Source: Muribaculaceae bacterium Isolate-110 (HZI) (GTDB taxonomy: Bacteria; Bacteroidota; Bacteroidia; Bacteroidales; Muribaculaceae). Taken from it: 64,000 nucleotides of DNA. The translations under genes were made by a program, and so were the position numbers. The stretch lies in contig RIBL01000001.1 in the NCBI GenBank assembly GCA_003762875.1, positions 248,001 to 312,000 of the forward strand, read 5' to 3'. The notes under the pieces are model-generated. The model had not been told where the DNA came from and did no database searches. It was given only the letters and a program-made list of their open reading frames with translations. Shown here one piece after another: positions 18,999 to 28,242 of this stretch. The stretch's first letter is position 1. Every line of letters begins with the position of its first letter.

Positions 18999-19715
18999 AT
19001 GCAGCAGTTCTGGCATCTCATCAACGAGGTTGAACTCACCTCGACCACGGCGATAGTGCGTATCGTACTTAGTCTGGTGCTCGGGTCGCTTGTTGGCATA
19101 GAGCGCAAGCGCAAGGGGCAGATGGCCGGACTGCGCACTTTTTCGCTCATATCAATGGGTGCGTGTATCGCCATGATGTTGTCGATATACGTTTGCCAGG
19201 AGACGGTGGGACTGCTTCGCGGCGACCCTTCGCGCATAGCCGCACAGGTGCTCTCGGGCATCGGTTTTCTCGGTGCCGGCACCATTATCCAGATGAAAGG
19301 CTCGGTGCGCGGACTCACCACCGCCGCCGGCATATGGATTATAGCCACGATAGGTATGGCGGTCGGATGTGGCCTCTATCTCATCGCGGTTGTTGCCACT
19401 CTGCTGGTGCTTATCGTGCTTACTCTGCTCGAACAGCTTGAGCATCGTGTCAATGTGGGTAATGAAGCCCGCACCATACGCCTCAAGGTAAATGGTATAG
19501 TTAAATCGATAGCTCCTTACCGCGAGGTGCTCGGCCGTTTCGGCATACATCTTTCCAAGGTCTATGTCGAGTATGATTACGACACACAGGTGACGCGCCT
19601 CAATCTGTTGATACTCATCCGTGAGCACAGCGACTTTATTGACGTCTTCGATGCTTTGCACGATGTGTATCCCACCATAACCATCTCGCTATCCAACCAG
19701 GCCGACCTCTCATAG
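18999..19715 (+). CDS. MgtC/SapB-family membrane protein
   Basis: This 238-residue protein has four to five N-terminal membrane helices and a cytosolic ACT-like C-terminal domain (about 150-238). The family signature is clear in SLVLGSLVGIERKRKGQMAGLR and GIGFLGAGTIIQ (about 25-95). MgtC proteins act in magnesium-limited and acid conditions by modulating other membrane proteins. The neighbour downstream is a CPA2 antiporter, which fits ion homeostasis, but no direct link is shown. Confidence 0.88.
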   Translation: MQQFWHLINEVELTSTTAIVRIVLSLVLGSLVGIERKRKGQMAGLRTFSLISMGACIAMMLSIYVCQETVGLLRGDPSRIAAQVLSGIGFLGAGTIIQMKGSVRGLTTAAGIWIIATIGMAVGCGLYLIAVVATLLVLIVLTLLEQLEHRVNVGNEARTIRLKVNGIVKSIAPYREVLGRFGIHLSKVYVEYDYDTQVTRLNLLILIREHSDFIDVFDALHDVYPTITISLSNQADLS

Positions 19716-19781
19716 CCCGGACTGACTGTGGGGTAGGGTATTGCTGTGTCGGGACGACAATAAAAAAAATTAGTGAAACCT

Positions 19782-22037
19782 ATGCTTAACATGATATTGG
19801 CTAACGTCCAGGCCGCCGCCGAGGCTTTTAATGTCGAGGGTCTGATCAGCGACCTTGCTTTCATTCTCATCCTCGGGGCTGTCACAACCCTGCTGTTCAA
19901 GTGGCTCAAGCAGCCGGTGGTGCTTGGATATATAGTGGCCGGCTTTCTCGCAAGCCCTCATTTTACCTATCTTCCGTCAGTGACCACCGAGGCCAATATC
20001 GACTTCTGGGCGCAGATAGGCATCATTGTACTGCTCTTTTCGCTCGGTCTGGAGTTCAGTTTCCGCAAACTTGTCAATGCCGGCGGCTCGGCCGTGGTTA
20101 CGGCCATGTTTATCGTGTGTGGCATGATGACGGCCGGATTTGCTGTCGGGCATGTACTCGGATTCTCCAACATCAACAGTCTCTTTCTCGGCGGCATGCT
20201 CTCGATGTCATCGACCACCATTATTATAAAAGCATTTACCGACCTCAATCTTCGCCACCGCAAGTTTGCCTCTCTGGTGTTTGCCGTGCTCATCGTCGAG
20301 GATCTTTTTGCCGTGTTGATGATGGTGATACTTTCGTCGATAGCCATCAACAACAGTGTGGAGGGTGCAGAGATGCTCTTCAGTGTGAGCAAACTGGCGT
20401 TTTTCCTCATCATCTGGTTTGTGGTCGGAGTCTTTGTGCTGCCGTCGCTGCTCAACTCTCAGCGCAGATATCTCAATTCGGAGACGCTGCTCATCGTCTC
20501 GATGGGCCTGTGTCTCGGCATGGCGGTCTTCTCGGTGGCTTGTGGATTTTCGCTCGCGCTCGGGGCCTTTGTCATGGGCTCCATACTTGCCGGCACGAGT
20601 TTTGCCGAGCGCATCGAGCGTCTGACCATGCCGGTCAAGGACCTCTTCGGCTCGGTGTTTTTTATCTCGGTTGGCATGATGGTCAATCCGTCGATTATCG
20701 TTCAATACTGGCTGCCGATACTTCTGTTGTCGGGAGTCGTGATAGTCGGCATGATATTTTTCGGTACATTCGGTATGCTTCTCACCGGCCAGACTCTGAA
20801 AGTAGCCATCGAGAGCGGATTCTCACTCACTCAGATAGGCGAGTTTGCCTTCATTATAGCCTCGCTCGGCATGGGGCTGGGTGTGCTTGACCCTCAGATT
20901 TATCCGATAGTGGTGGCTGTGTCGGTAGTCACGACATTTACCACACCTTATTTTATACGCATGTCGTCGCCGGCATATGACTTTGTGGAGCGTCATCTTC
21001 CCCGTCGTCTCCATTTTCTCATCGACCGTTATTCCGAGAGTGCCACGGCCGAGCAGAGTGTGGTCCGTGAGTTGTGGACAAGCCTGCTGAAACGCTATCT
21101 CTGGAGGGTAGTGCTTTATTCGATAGTGCTTATAGCAATGTGCGTCATCACGCTCCATTATATAGTGCCGTTTGCCGTGGAGATGTTTCCGGCATGGGGC
21201 CGTCTGCTTGCCACGGTGGTCTCGCTCGCAGCCATGGCTCCGTTTCTCATGGCTCTTACATATCCGGCGTCCAAAACCACCGAGCGCAAGCGTCTGCGCG
21301 AGTGCAACGCGCGTTTTGACGTGCCGCTGATTATTATGACGGTAGTGCGTCTGCTTATCGCCATGATTATAATGGTCTATCTGCTTAGTTCCATCTATTC
21401 TATGGCCGTGGGCTGGACCCTGGGCGTGGCTCTGTTCATAATACTGCTAATGACCTTCTCGAGGAGTATCAAGGAACGGTTGTCGCGAATCGAGACCAGG
21501 TTTATTGACAATCTCAACGAGCGCGAGCTGCGAAAGACGGGTGCTAAAAACTCTCTTGTTCCCACCATGCATCTTGCCTATATGACTGTCGGATATGACT
21601 GTCCCTTTGTGGGCGAGCAGCTCAAAAATTCGGGGTTGCGCTCGCGCTACGGGGTGTCGGTGTCGTCGATACAGCGTGGCAACAACGTCATAATGGTGCC
21701 GGGAGCTGAAGCCCGCATATTTCCGGGTGACATACTCGGAGTCATCGGCAGTGACGAGGAACTGCAGTCGCTGATACCCGTTGTCGAGGCCAACAATGAC
21801 ACAGAGTCCCCTCAGGTTAGCGACGTGCGCCTTACCAGCGTGCGCCTCTCTGACCATTCGCCCGTGATTGGCAAGACTGTTGCCAAGTCACGTATACGTG
21901 AAGACTATGAGTCACTGCTTGTGGCAGTGCAGCGCGATGACAAGTATATACAGCCCGAAGCTTCGACAGTCTTCGCACCCGGCGATGTGCTGTGGCTGGT
22001 GGGTGACGTCAACCGTCTGAAAGCACTCTCTGTCTGA
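19782..22037 (+). CDS. CPA2-family cation:proton antiporter with TrkA-C domains
   Basis: This is a protein of about 751 residues with a Na+/H+-exchanger-type membrane domain of about 12 helices (residues about 20-400). Family signs are VLGYIVAGFLASPH, GLEFSFRKL and FSLALGAFVMGSILAGTSFA. A second hydrophobic region follows (about 430-570), then two TrkA-C (RCK-C) type ligand-binding domains at the C-terminus. Such KefB/KefC/RosB-like proteins usually exchange potassium or sodium for protons. The start at the ATG 19782 is preferred; a GTG three codons earlier (19773) is the alternative. It lies 66 bases after the MgtC-like gene. Confidence 0.9.
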   Translation: MLNMILANVQAAAEAFNVEGLISDLAFILILGAVTTLLFKWLKQPVVLGYIVAGFLASPHFTYLPSVTTEANIDFWAQIGIIVLLFSLGLEFSFRKLVNAGGSAVVTAMFIVCGMMTAGFAVGHVLGFSNINSLFLGGMLSMSSTTIIIKAFTDLNLRHRKFASLVFAVLIVEDLFAVLMMVILSSIAINNSVEGAEMLFSVSKLAFFLIIWFVVGVFVLPSLLNSQRRYLNSETLLIVSMGLCLGMAVFSVACGFSLALGAFVMGSILAGTSFAERIERLTMPVKDLFGSVFFISVGMMVNPSIIVQYWLPILLLSGVVIVGMIFFGTFGMLLTGQTLKVAIESGFSLTQIGEFAFIIASLGMGLGVLDPQIYPIVVAVSVVTTFTTPYFIRMSSPAYDFVERHLPRRLHFLIDRYSESATAEQSVVRELWTSLLKRYLWRVVLYSIVLIAMCVITLHYIVPFAVEMFPAWGRLLATVVSLAAMAPFLMALTYPASKTTERKRLRECNARFDVPLIIMTVVRLLIAMIIMVYLLSSIYSMAVGWTLGVALFIILLMTFSRSIKERLSRIETRFIDNLNERELRKTGAKNSLVPTMHLAYMTVGYDCPFVGEQLKNSGLRSRYGVSVSSIQRGNNVIMVPGAEARIFPGDILGVIGSDEELQSLIPVVEANNDTESPQVSDVRLTSVRLSDHSPVIGKTVAKSRIREDYESLLVAVQRDDKYIQPEASTVFAPGDVLWLVGDVNRLKALSV

Positions 22038-22066
22038 AGAAAATAATTCTCAATTCTCCAACCGTC

Positions 22067-23101
22067 ATGATGCCTGAAAAATCACTTACGCCCGGCACTG
22101 TCATCCGGGGCGAGAAATATACTTACAAAGTGGTGAGCCTGTTGCGAAGCGACGGGCAGGGCTACACCTATAAGACTGCGGTCAAGGTAGGCACCGGCTC
22201 GCATGTCAGGGAGGTGTTTATGGTGGTCAGGGAGCACATGATGGCTCGCTGCTCCTGCCGCGGAGCCGACGGCATGACTGTCGAGACTCCCGACGACATA
22301 GCCCCGACCGTTTCCGGCTGTGTGGAGGCATTTGCCAGAGCCAGCCGCGAGCGTGCCAAGGTGACCGCCGGCTCACCGTGGCTGATAAGGGTGATAGAGA
22401 CCTTTGCGGCAAACAATACATATTATTATGTGGTCGAATATCTCGACGGCCAGACCTTGCGTGAGTATGTGGAGTCGCACGGAGGACATCTCTCGGTCGA
22501 GGAGGCCCGAAAGATCCTGTCGCCGATATTCGATGCCGTGCGCACGCTCCACCATCGCCACGTGATGCATACCGATATACACCCCGGCCACATAAAGTTG
22601 ATCAGATCAGGCAAGGAACTGACCCCGGTGCTTTTCAGTCTGTATTCGACGCTGCATTTCAGTGACGACGGACTCCGGGAATGGATTTTGCCGGCCATGA
22701 ATTGTGAGGAGGGCTATGCTCCGCCTGAGCAATATGGCGCGATTGACCATTTCTATCCCCAGACCGACGTTTATGCCATGGCTGCCACGTTGGTCTACGC
22801 GCTCTCGGGACGCTCGCTTCCCGACTCGCGTACCATCACGGAGGAGACGATACGCGACACACTGCCTCCGGCTCTGCCCGAGACTCTCGCCCAGGCTATA
22901 ATCAATGCCCTCGACCCTGATGTGAAGCAACGCACATCGTCTATTTCGAATTTCCGCGAGGAGTTGCGCGAATTTTTCCGCAATATGTATGACGTGACGA
23001 CGCGCAAGACTTCAGCCGACCCGGGGCCCTACGATTCGCAGAGTGTGATGGAGCCGCTCATGACCATGTTTAGAAAAGTTTTTGCAATCTTTGGTAAATG
23101 A
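22067..23101 (+). CDS. Serine/threonine protein kinase-like protein, probable pseudokinase
   Basis: This 344-residue protein has the fold pattern of the Bacteroidota Ser/Thr kinases that carry VAIKEF and HRDIKPDNI motifs. It keeps a Gly-rich loop (SDGQGYTY), hydrophobic core segments (YYVVEYLDGQTLREYV) and a GYAPPEQY (APE-like) element near 226-233. Catalytic positions are changed: the VAIK lysine is Arg55 (VVREH), the loop reads HTDIHPGH with His172 and His175 in place of Lys and Asn, and the DFG site reads LFSLY. Only the loop Asp170 is kept. There is no C-terminal membrane or effector domain. It follows the antiporter gene by 29 bases, so it may act as a regulatory scaffold. Confidence 0.8.
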   Translation: MMPEKSLTPGTVIRGEKYTYKVVSLLRSDGQGYTYKTAVKVGTGSHVREVFMVVREHMMARCSCRGADGMTVETPDDIAPTVSGCVEAFARASRERAKVTAGSPWLIRVIETFAANNTYYYVVEYLDGQTLREYVESHGGHLSVEEARKILSPIFDAVRTLHHRHVMHTDIHPGHIKLIRSGKELTPVLFSLYSTLHFSDDGLREWILPAMNCEEGYAPPEQYGAIDHFYPQTDVYAMAATLVYALSGRSLPDSRTITEETIRDTLPPALPETLAQAIINALDPDVKQRTSSISNFREELREFFRNMYDVTTRKTSADPGPYDSQSVMEPLMTMFRKVFAIFGK

Positions 23102-23153
23102 GGTGTCAAATGATGCTCAAAATGTCTTGACGGGCAAATAAAATGACATATTA

Positions 23154-23185
23154 TTGGGATAGCTCGAAGTTTTTTTGTAAGTTTG
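23154..23185 (+). promoter_or_regulatory. Promoter of glgB
   Basis: TTG (23154-23156) is followed after 21 bases by TAAGTTTG (23178-23185), matching the Bacteroidota pattern. The leader before the ATG at 23311 is about 120 bases and contains no recognised riboswitch. Confidence 0.6.
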
Positions 23186-23310
23186 TACGTTATCTATAAG
23201 GATAGTGTGATAATCAATTGTCTTGACTGGCGCGCTTCGATGCGGACGGCCCGGTTGTTTGTTGACACATTCCTTTATGACAATTACCCTCACGATTATA
23301 ATCGTCAATT

Positions 23311-25320
23311 ATGAAAAAAAAGACTCTCAACATCCTCAAGAATGACCCGTGGCTCAAGCCGTATGCTTCCGCCATCATAGGACGACACAATGATGCCGTA
23401 AACAAGGAACTGGAATTGTGCGGCCCTGACGGCAAGCTCGAATCGTTTGCCAACGCGCACAATTATTTCGGGCTCCACCGCACGGCCGACGGCTGGGTGT
23501 TTCGCGAATGGGCTCCCAATGCCACCGCGATTACGCTCATCGGTGATTTCTCCAAATGGAAAGAGCTTAAAAAATATGCCCTCAAGCCCAAGAAAAACGG
23601 TGTGTGGGAGTTGAAACTCAAAGGCGATGCCATCAGCCACGGCGATTTCTACAAGATGATTGTCACCTGGGAGGGTGGACGCGGCGAACGCATCCCCGCC
23701 TATGCCACCCGTGTGGTGCAGGACGAGAACACTCACGTGTTCTCTGCTCAGGTATGGGCCCCCGATGCATACAAATGGAAGGTGAAACGGTTTCGTCCCG
23801 ACACGCGTCCGCTGCTCATCTATGAGTGTCACATAGGCATGGCCCAGCAGCGAGAGGGGGTGGGCACATATATAGAATTTCGCGACAACGTGTTGCCTCG
23901 CATCGCGGCCGACGGTTACAATGCCATACAGATTATGGCTATACAGGAGCACCCCTATTACGGGTCGTTCGGCTATCATGTATCGAGCTTCTACGCGCCT
24001 TCGAGCCGATTCGGCACTCCTGAGGAACTCAAGAGTCTCATTGACCGTGCCCATGAGCTCGGCATTGCAGTGATTATGGACATCGTGCACAGTCACGCTG
24101 TGAAAAACGAGGTCGAGGGTCTCGGACGCCTTGACGGCTCGTATGACCAGTATTTCTACGGCGACGGCCGCCGCGAACATCCGGCGTGGGATTCGCTCTG
24201 CTTTGACTATGGCAAGAACGATGTCATCAACTTCCTGCTTTCCAACTGCAAATATTGGCTTCAGGAGTTCAGGTTTGACGGATTCCGCTTTGACGGCGTT
24301 ACCTCCATGCTCTATTACAGCCACGGACTCGGCCAGGCTTTCGGCTCATATGACGACTATTACAACGGCTCGCAGGATACCAACGCAATCACCTATCTGA
24401 CCCTTGCCAACAAACTCATACATGAAATCAATCCCTCGGCCATAACCATTGCCGAGGAGATGAGCGGCATGCCCGGACTCGCCGTGCCTTTCAAGGATGG
24501 CGGCATCGGATTTGACTACCGTATGGCCATGGGCATTCCCGACTATTGGATCAAGACACTCAAGGAGCGCAAGGACGAGGACTGGAAACCCACATCCATA
24601 TTCTGGGAGCTGACCAACCGTCGCGCCGACGAGAAGACCATCTCATATGTCGAGAGTCACGACCAGGCTCTGGTGGGCGACAAGACTGTCATATTCCGCC
24701 TCATTGACAAGGAGATGTACTGGCACATGATGGTCGATGACGACAATATGGTCGTGGCCCGCGGCATGGCTCTCCACAAGATGATACGCCTCGTGACGGC
24801 TGCGACCATCAACGGCGGCTATCTCAACTTTATGGGTAACGAGTTCGGACATCCCGAATGGATTGACTTCCCCCGCGAGGGCAACGGCTGGAGCTACAAG
24901 TATGCCCGTCGCCAGTGGGATCTTGTTGACCGCGAAGATTTGAAATACAAATATCTCAACGCGTTTGACAATGATATGATACGAGTCATATCGGACGTGT
25001 ACAACTTCCAGGCTCTGCCTGTCGACAAACTGTGGGAGAAGGACAGCGACCAGGTGCTCGCATTCCGCAGAGGAGACCTCGTGTTTGTATTCAACTTCAA
25101 TCCCGTCAAGGCGTTTACAGGTTATGGCATACTCGCCCCTGCCGGAGAGTATGAGGTGGTGTTGTCGACCGACTCGCCTGAATATGGCGGCTATGGCAAT
25201 ATTGATGAGAGTGTAAGCCATCTCACTCAGCACGACCCTCTTTTCGCGCCTGCTGGACGTGAATGGCTGCGTCTCTACATGCCGCCACGCTCGGCCCAGG
25301 TGCTTCGTCTTAAAAGATAA
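23311..25320 (+). CDS. glgB: 1,4-alpha-glucan branching enzyme, GH13
   Basis: This 669-residue GH13 enzyme makes alpha-1,6 branches in glycogen. It has an N-terminal CBM48-like domain (about 55-155), the catalytic barrel and an all-beta C-terminal domain. The catalytic motifs are FDGFRFDGVTSM (nucleophile Asp), ITIAEEMSG (acid/base Glu) and YVESHDQALVG (transition-state Asp). The length and motifs match the eukaryote-like branching enzymes common in Bacteroidota rather than the longer proteobacterial GlgB. No other glycogen gene adjoins it in this window. Confidence 0.95.
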   Translation: MKKKTLNILKNDPWLKPYASAIIGRHNDAVNKELELCGPDGKLESFANAHNYFGLHRTADGWVFREWAPNATAITLIGDFSKWKELKKYALKPKKNGVWELKLKGDAISHGDFYKMIVTWEGGRGERIPAYATRVVQDENTHVFSAQVWAPDAYKWKVKRFRPDTRPLLIYECHIGMAQQREGVGTYIEFRDNVLPRIAADGYNAIQIMAIQEHPYYGSFGYHVSSFYAPSSRFGTPEELKSLIDRAHELGIAVIMDIVHSHAVKNEVEGLGRLDGSYDQYFYGDGRREHPAWDSLCFDYGKNDVINFLLSNCKYWLQEFRFDGFRFDGVTSMLYYSHGLGQAFGSYDDYYNGSQDTNAITYLTLANKLIHEINPSAITIAEEMSGMPGLAVPFKDGGIGFDYRMAMGIPDYWIKTLKERKDEDWKPTSIFWELTNRRADEKTISYVESHDQALVGDKTVIFRLIDKEMYWHMMVDDDNMVVARGMALHKMIRLVTAATINGGYLNFMGNEFGHPEWIDFPREGNGWSYKYARRQWDLVDREDLKYKYLNAFDNDMIRVISDVYNFQALPVDKLWEKDSDQVLAFRRGDLVFVFNFNPVKAFTGYGILAPAGEYEVVLSTDSPEYGGYGNIDESVSHLTQHDPLFAPAGREWLRLYMPPRSAQVLRLKR

Positions 25321-25322
25321 TA

Positions 25323-25346
25323 AGAGGTTGTTTAATAACAACCTCT
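25323..25346. terminator. Short hairpin after glgB
   Basis: Bases 25323-25332 pair perfectly with 25337-25346 around TAAT. There is no T-tract, so it may be a weak terminator or an mRNA 3' end stabiliser between glgB and the thioredoxin-like gene. Confidence 0.45.
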
Positions 25347-25386
25347 AAAGCAAAATCATAACATAATTTCAGCTTAAAGAAAGCAG

Positions 25387-26487
25387 ATGTCAAAGATTTC
25401 ATTTATGCTTGGCGGTGCGCTCCTCGTGATGAGTGCCTGCTCAATGGAGGCTCAGCCCAACTACACCGTGACGTGTCCGGCCGGAGCCGACGCAAACAAC
25501 ACTATGGCCTATCTCATCGACTGGGATTCGGCTCAGAAGATGGACTCGGTAATAGTCACCGACGGGGTGGCACGGTTTGAGGGGCATGTAGACGTCCCGA
25601 TGATAGGCCGTATAATGCTTAACGGTGCCCGCGGTCCTATATTCTTCATCGAGAAGGGTGATGTGACCATCGGTGAGGACAAGATGCCTTCGGGCACGCC
25701 GCTCAACGACAAGTTTGTAGCTTATCAGAAACAGATGGCCGACATCGTAGCCGCCTTCCGTCAGCTCGACTGCAATGATAGCACTCAGATGGCCAAAGCC
25801 AAGGAGATCGAGATGGAATATATGGCCATTCCCTCCAAGGCTTATAATGAAAACAAGGACAATGTGCTCGGGCTCTTCTTCTACATGCAGAATGCCTATG
25901 AGAAGTCTCTTGCCGAGATGGAGGCCGACATGACATCCAATCCTGTGCTGGCCGCGTCCAGGCAGGCCCAGGCTCTTCAGAAAACTCTCCGTGTACAGTC
26001 AGAGACAGGCGAGGGCAAGCATTACAAGGATTTCAGTGTGGAGTATGACGGCAAGACTGTTAAATTCAGCGACTATGTCAAGCCCGGCCGTTACACTATC
26101 GTAGACTTCTGGGCCAGTTGGTGTGGCCCATGTGTGCGTCAGCTCAAGGTCATCAAGGAACTTTACGCAAAATATAAGGACAAAGGCCTCGACGTGGTAG
26201 GCGTGGCTGTGTGGGATAAGCCCGAGGATACTCTTGAGGCAATCAAGAGTCATGACCTGAAATGGCCCTGCATCATCAATGCCCAGACCATTCCGACCGA
26301 CCTTTACGGCATTCAGGGCATCCCTTGCATCCTGCTTATAAATCCCGAAGGCATCATCGTGTCTCGTGACAAGCAGGGCGAGGCTCTCGTCAAGGATGTC
26401 GAGGCGGCCATGGCTGACTATCAGCCCGCTGAGGCTTCAGTACCGATGACTCCCATACAGTCGGCCGACACTGTGGCAGCGTTCTGA
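25387..26487 (+). CDS. Thioredoxin-like lipoprotein with DUF4369-type N-terminus
   Basis: This 366-residue protein has a lipoprotein signal (Cys18 in LVMSAC), a DUF4369-like beta domain (about 28-115), a helical linker and a TlpA/ResA-type thioredoxin domain (about 210-345) with the active site WASWCGPC. Such Bacteroidota proteins act at the periplasmic face as disulfide reductases or in cytochrome and stress-related thiol chemistry. The cis-Pro loop is visible as GIQGIPCIL. A C-terminal tail of about 20 residues is rich in Ala, Pro and Thr. It may be co-transcribed with glgB or have its own promoter, which I could not identify. Confidence 0.88.
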   Translation: MSKISFMLGGALLVMSACSMEAQPNYTVTCPAGADANNTMAYLIDWDSAQKMDSVIVTDGVARFEGHVDVPMIGRIMLNGARGPIFFIEKGDVTIGEDKMPSGTPLNDKFVAYQKQMADIVAAFRQLDCNDSTQMAKAKEIEMEYMAIPSKAYNENKDNVLGLFFYMQNAYEKSLAEMEADMTSNPVLAASRQAQALQKTLRVQSETGEGKHYKDFSVEYDGKTVKFSDYVKPGRYTIVDFWASWCGPCVRQLKVIKELYAKYKDKGLDVVGVAVWDKPEDTLEAIKSHDLKWPCIINAQTIPTDLYGIQGIPCILLINPEGIIVSRDKQGEALVKDVEAAMADYQPAEASVPMTPIQSADTVAAF

Positions 26488-26510
26488 AAAAATATTGAAA
26501 ATTAGAATAC

Positions 26511-26551
26511 AAAATGGAAAATGAAGCTCCCGGAAGCCCATTTTCCATTTT
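26511..26551 (+). terminator. Terminator after the thioredoxin-like gene
   Basis: Bases 26511-26523 pair perfectly with 26539-26551 (13 bp, AAAATGGAAAATG) around a GC-rich 15-base loop, and the stem is followed by a T-rich run. The next gene starts 30 bases later. Confidence 0.65.
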
Positions 26552-26581
26552 ATATTTTCTTTTATTTTACATGTAAAAGCA

Positions 26582-27355
26582 ATGACATCCAACGATCTTA
26601 AGGATTTGCTTGACTCCGAGGCGGCGCGTATCAACTCGCCCGGTTTCATATCGGAAGACCCGGTGCAGTTTCCACGCCGTTTTGAAGATGTGCGCGACAT
26701 TGAGATTGTGTCGCTGCTCACCTCCTCGATAGCGTGGGGCAACCGCCGCATGATATGTCGTGACTGCGACCGCATGCTCTCGCTCATGGGGCATCACCCG
26801 TATGCCTATATGATGGACGAGGGTTATGAGGATCTTGATGACAGCGGCAACATACACCGTACATTTTTTAACCGTCATTTCAAGTATTATCTCCGCGGAT
26901 TGCGCCGGATTTACTCCAGACACGGTTCACTTCAGGAGTTTGGTCGTCATGAAAATATAGGTGCGGCCGAATTGCCGTCGTGGAAGCTCGTCGAGGGCAT
27001 TAACCGCGAGCTGGCCGATGCCAACGGTGATGGAGCCGACTCCTCGCTGGCATCGCGCTGTCTGCCTCAGAATCTTTCTACCACGGCCCTCAAGCGTGTC
27101 AATATGGCTCTTCGCTGGCTTGTGCGAGACGACGGCATTGTTGACATGGGTGTATGGGATGTAATACGTCCGTCGCAACTCTTCATTCCGCTTGACGTGC
27201 ATGTCGGCAACGTGTCGCGTCAGTTCGGACTGCTCACCCGCAGGAGTGACGACAAGCGTGCGGTGATTGAACTTACCGACATGCTGCGTCGCTTCAATTC
27301 CGATGATCCCGTGCTCTATGACTTTGCCCTCTTCGGAATAGGCATGAAGCTCTGA
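26582..27355 (+). CDS. TIGR02757 (DUF2400) family protein
   Basis: This 257-residue protein matches the TIGR02757 family, found widely in Bacteroidota and some other bacteria. Recognisable parts are the N-terminal DPVQFPRRF and the SIAWGNRRMI stretch, then KRVNMALRWLVRDDG, and the C-terminal LDVHVGNVSRQFGL and YDFALFGIGM segments. The helical, all-alpha pattern near the C-terminus recalls helix-hairpin-helix DNA glycosylases, but no function is established that I know of. It is transcribed convergently with the L,D-transpeptidase gene across a long hairpin. Confidence 0.9.
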   Translation: MTSNDLKDLLDSEAARINSPGFISEDPVQFPRRFEDVRDIEIVSLLTSSIAWGNRRMICRDCDRMLSLMGHHPYAYMMDEGYEDLDDSGNIHRTFFNRHFKYYLRGLRRIYSRHGSLQEFGRHENIGAAELPSWKLVEGINRELADANGDGADSSLASRCLPQNLSTTALKRVNMALRWLVRDDGIVDMGVWDVIRPSQLFIPLDVHVGNVSRQFGLLTRRSDDKRAVIELTDMLRRFNSDDPVLYDFALFGIGMKL

Positions 27356-27383
27356 AAAGGGGGGCAAAAGTTTCAAAAAGATA

Positions 27384-27488
27384 AAAGAATCAGGTTAAAG
27401 ACAAGGAGCACAGGAGTAAATTTGACATTGCAAAAGCATGTTCTGCAAAAAAATACTCCTGTGCTCCTTGTCTTTGACCTGATTCTTT
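27384..27488. terminator. Long bidirectional hairpin, 35-bp stem
   Basis: Bases 27384-27418 pair with 27454-27488 along 35 positions with one G-T pair, around a 35-base loop. It lies between two convergent genes (TIGR02757 and L,D-transpeptidase). The arms end in AAAG/CTTT so both strands have T-rich 3' flanks. Confidence 0.8.
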
Positions 27489-27503
27489 ATCCCTTGGTTG
27501 TAT

Positions 27504-28145
27504 CTATTCGGCGACAGGGTCGGGGAGAACGGTTATGCGGGTGTCTTTGTCGACCATCTGCTTGACGCGTACTATGTCTTCGTTGTGCATGCGCATACAT
27601 CCGTGGCTGCGTCGGCCCGGCACGGAATATGGCGCGTTGGTGCCGTGGATGCCTATGCCGTAAAACGGCGGAGTCCATAAGGCTATGAAAAACGGTCCGT
27701 AACACTTGTCCTGAGTGTCCTTGTAGGTCCAGTCGGTGGAGTTGTATATGCCGTAGACCTTAAATGAGCCTTCGGGGGTGCGCCAGTCGTCTTTGCCGGT
27801 CTTCTGTCCGCGCTCCTTTGAGGCGCACACGCGGTAGCGCGACAAGGTGTCGCCAAACATATTCATCACATACAGGCGTGTGTGAGGTTTGTCGACCACG
27901 ATATGTTTCATGATTCTCATCCGTCCCGGAGCGGCCGAGCAGGGCGAGTCAAGCTCATCCCAACCATCTGGCTCGGGCAGATCGGGTGCGAGAGTGCGTT
28001 TATAGTTGCCTATCATTTCGGCCACCGGAGCCGACAGCCGATAGCCGTCGTCAGTCACGATGTCGGCAATCTCCTCGCCGTCAGCCGTTGCGGCATAAAC
28101 GACGGATGCGCATGCAAGCAAGATATGAGCCAAAATCTTTTTCAT
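27504..28145 (-). CDS. L,D-transpeptidase (YkuD domain)
   Basis: This 213-residue exported enzyme has a signal peptide (about 1-20) and a YkuD catalytic domain (about 80-205). The active-site pattern is clear: IGIHGTN followed by SHGCMRM with the catalytic Cys near 187. These enzymes make or remodel 3,3-crosslinks in peptidoglycan or attach proteins to it. A candidate -7 box lies just upstream at 28150-28157, and guaB is divergent on the other side. Confidence 0.93.
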   Translation of the reverse strand: MKKILAHILLACASVVYAATADGEEIADIVTDDGYRLSAPVAEMIGNYKRTLAPDLPEPDGWDELDSPCSAAPGRMRIMKHIVVDKPHTRLYVMNMFGDTLSRYRVCASKERGQKTGKDDWRTPEGSFKVYGIYNSTDWTYKDTQDKCYGPFFIALWTPPFYGIGIHGTNAPYSVPGRRSHGCMRMHNEDIVRVKQMVDKDTRITVLPDPVAE

Positions 28146-28149
28146 AGTG

Positions 28150-28157
28150 CAAATCTA
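28150..28157 (-). promoter_or_regulatory. -7 promoter box of the L,D-transpeptidase gene
   Basis: TAGATTTG on the minus strand matches TAnnTTTG, 4 bases upstream of the ATG at 28145, giving an almost leaderless transcript. No clear -33 element is seen. Confidence 0.45.
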
Positions 28158-28188
28158 CACATTTTATTGTAGATTTGTGGCAGAATCA

Positions 28189-28221
28189 TTGCATATAATT
28201 TGAGGAAAATTGTTAACTTTG
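28189..28221 (+). promoter_or_regulatory. Promoter of guaB
   Basis: TTG (28189-28191) and TAACTTTG (28214-28221) are separated by 22 bases. The ATG at 28243 follows after a leader of about 17 bases. This also supports the downstream start for guaB. Confidence 0.65.
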
Positions 28222-28242
28222 CACGCAATAAACTTAGTTCAT

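Noticed and set aside
23305-24324. Minus-strand open frame of 339 codons opposite glgB
   Set aside because: Antisense to the GH13 catalytic domain; translation looks like composition noise.
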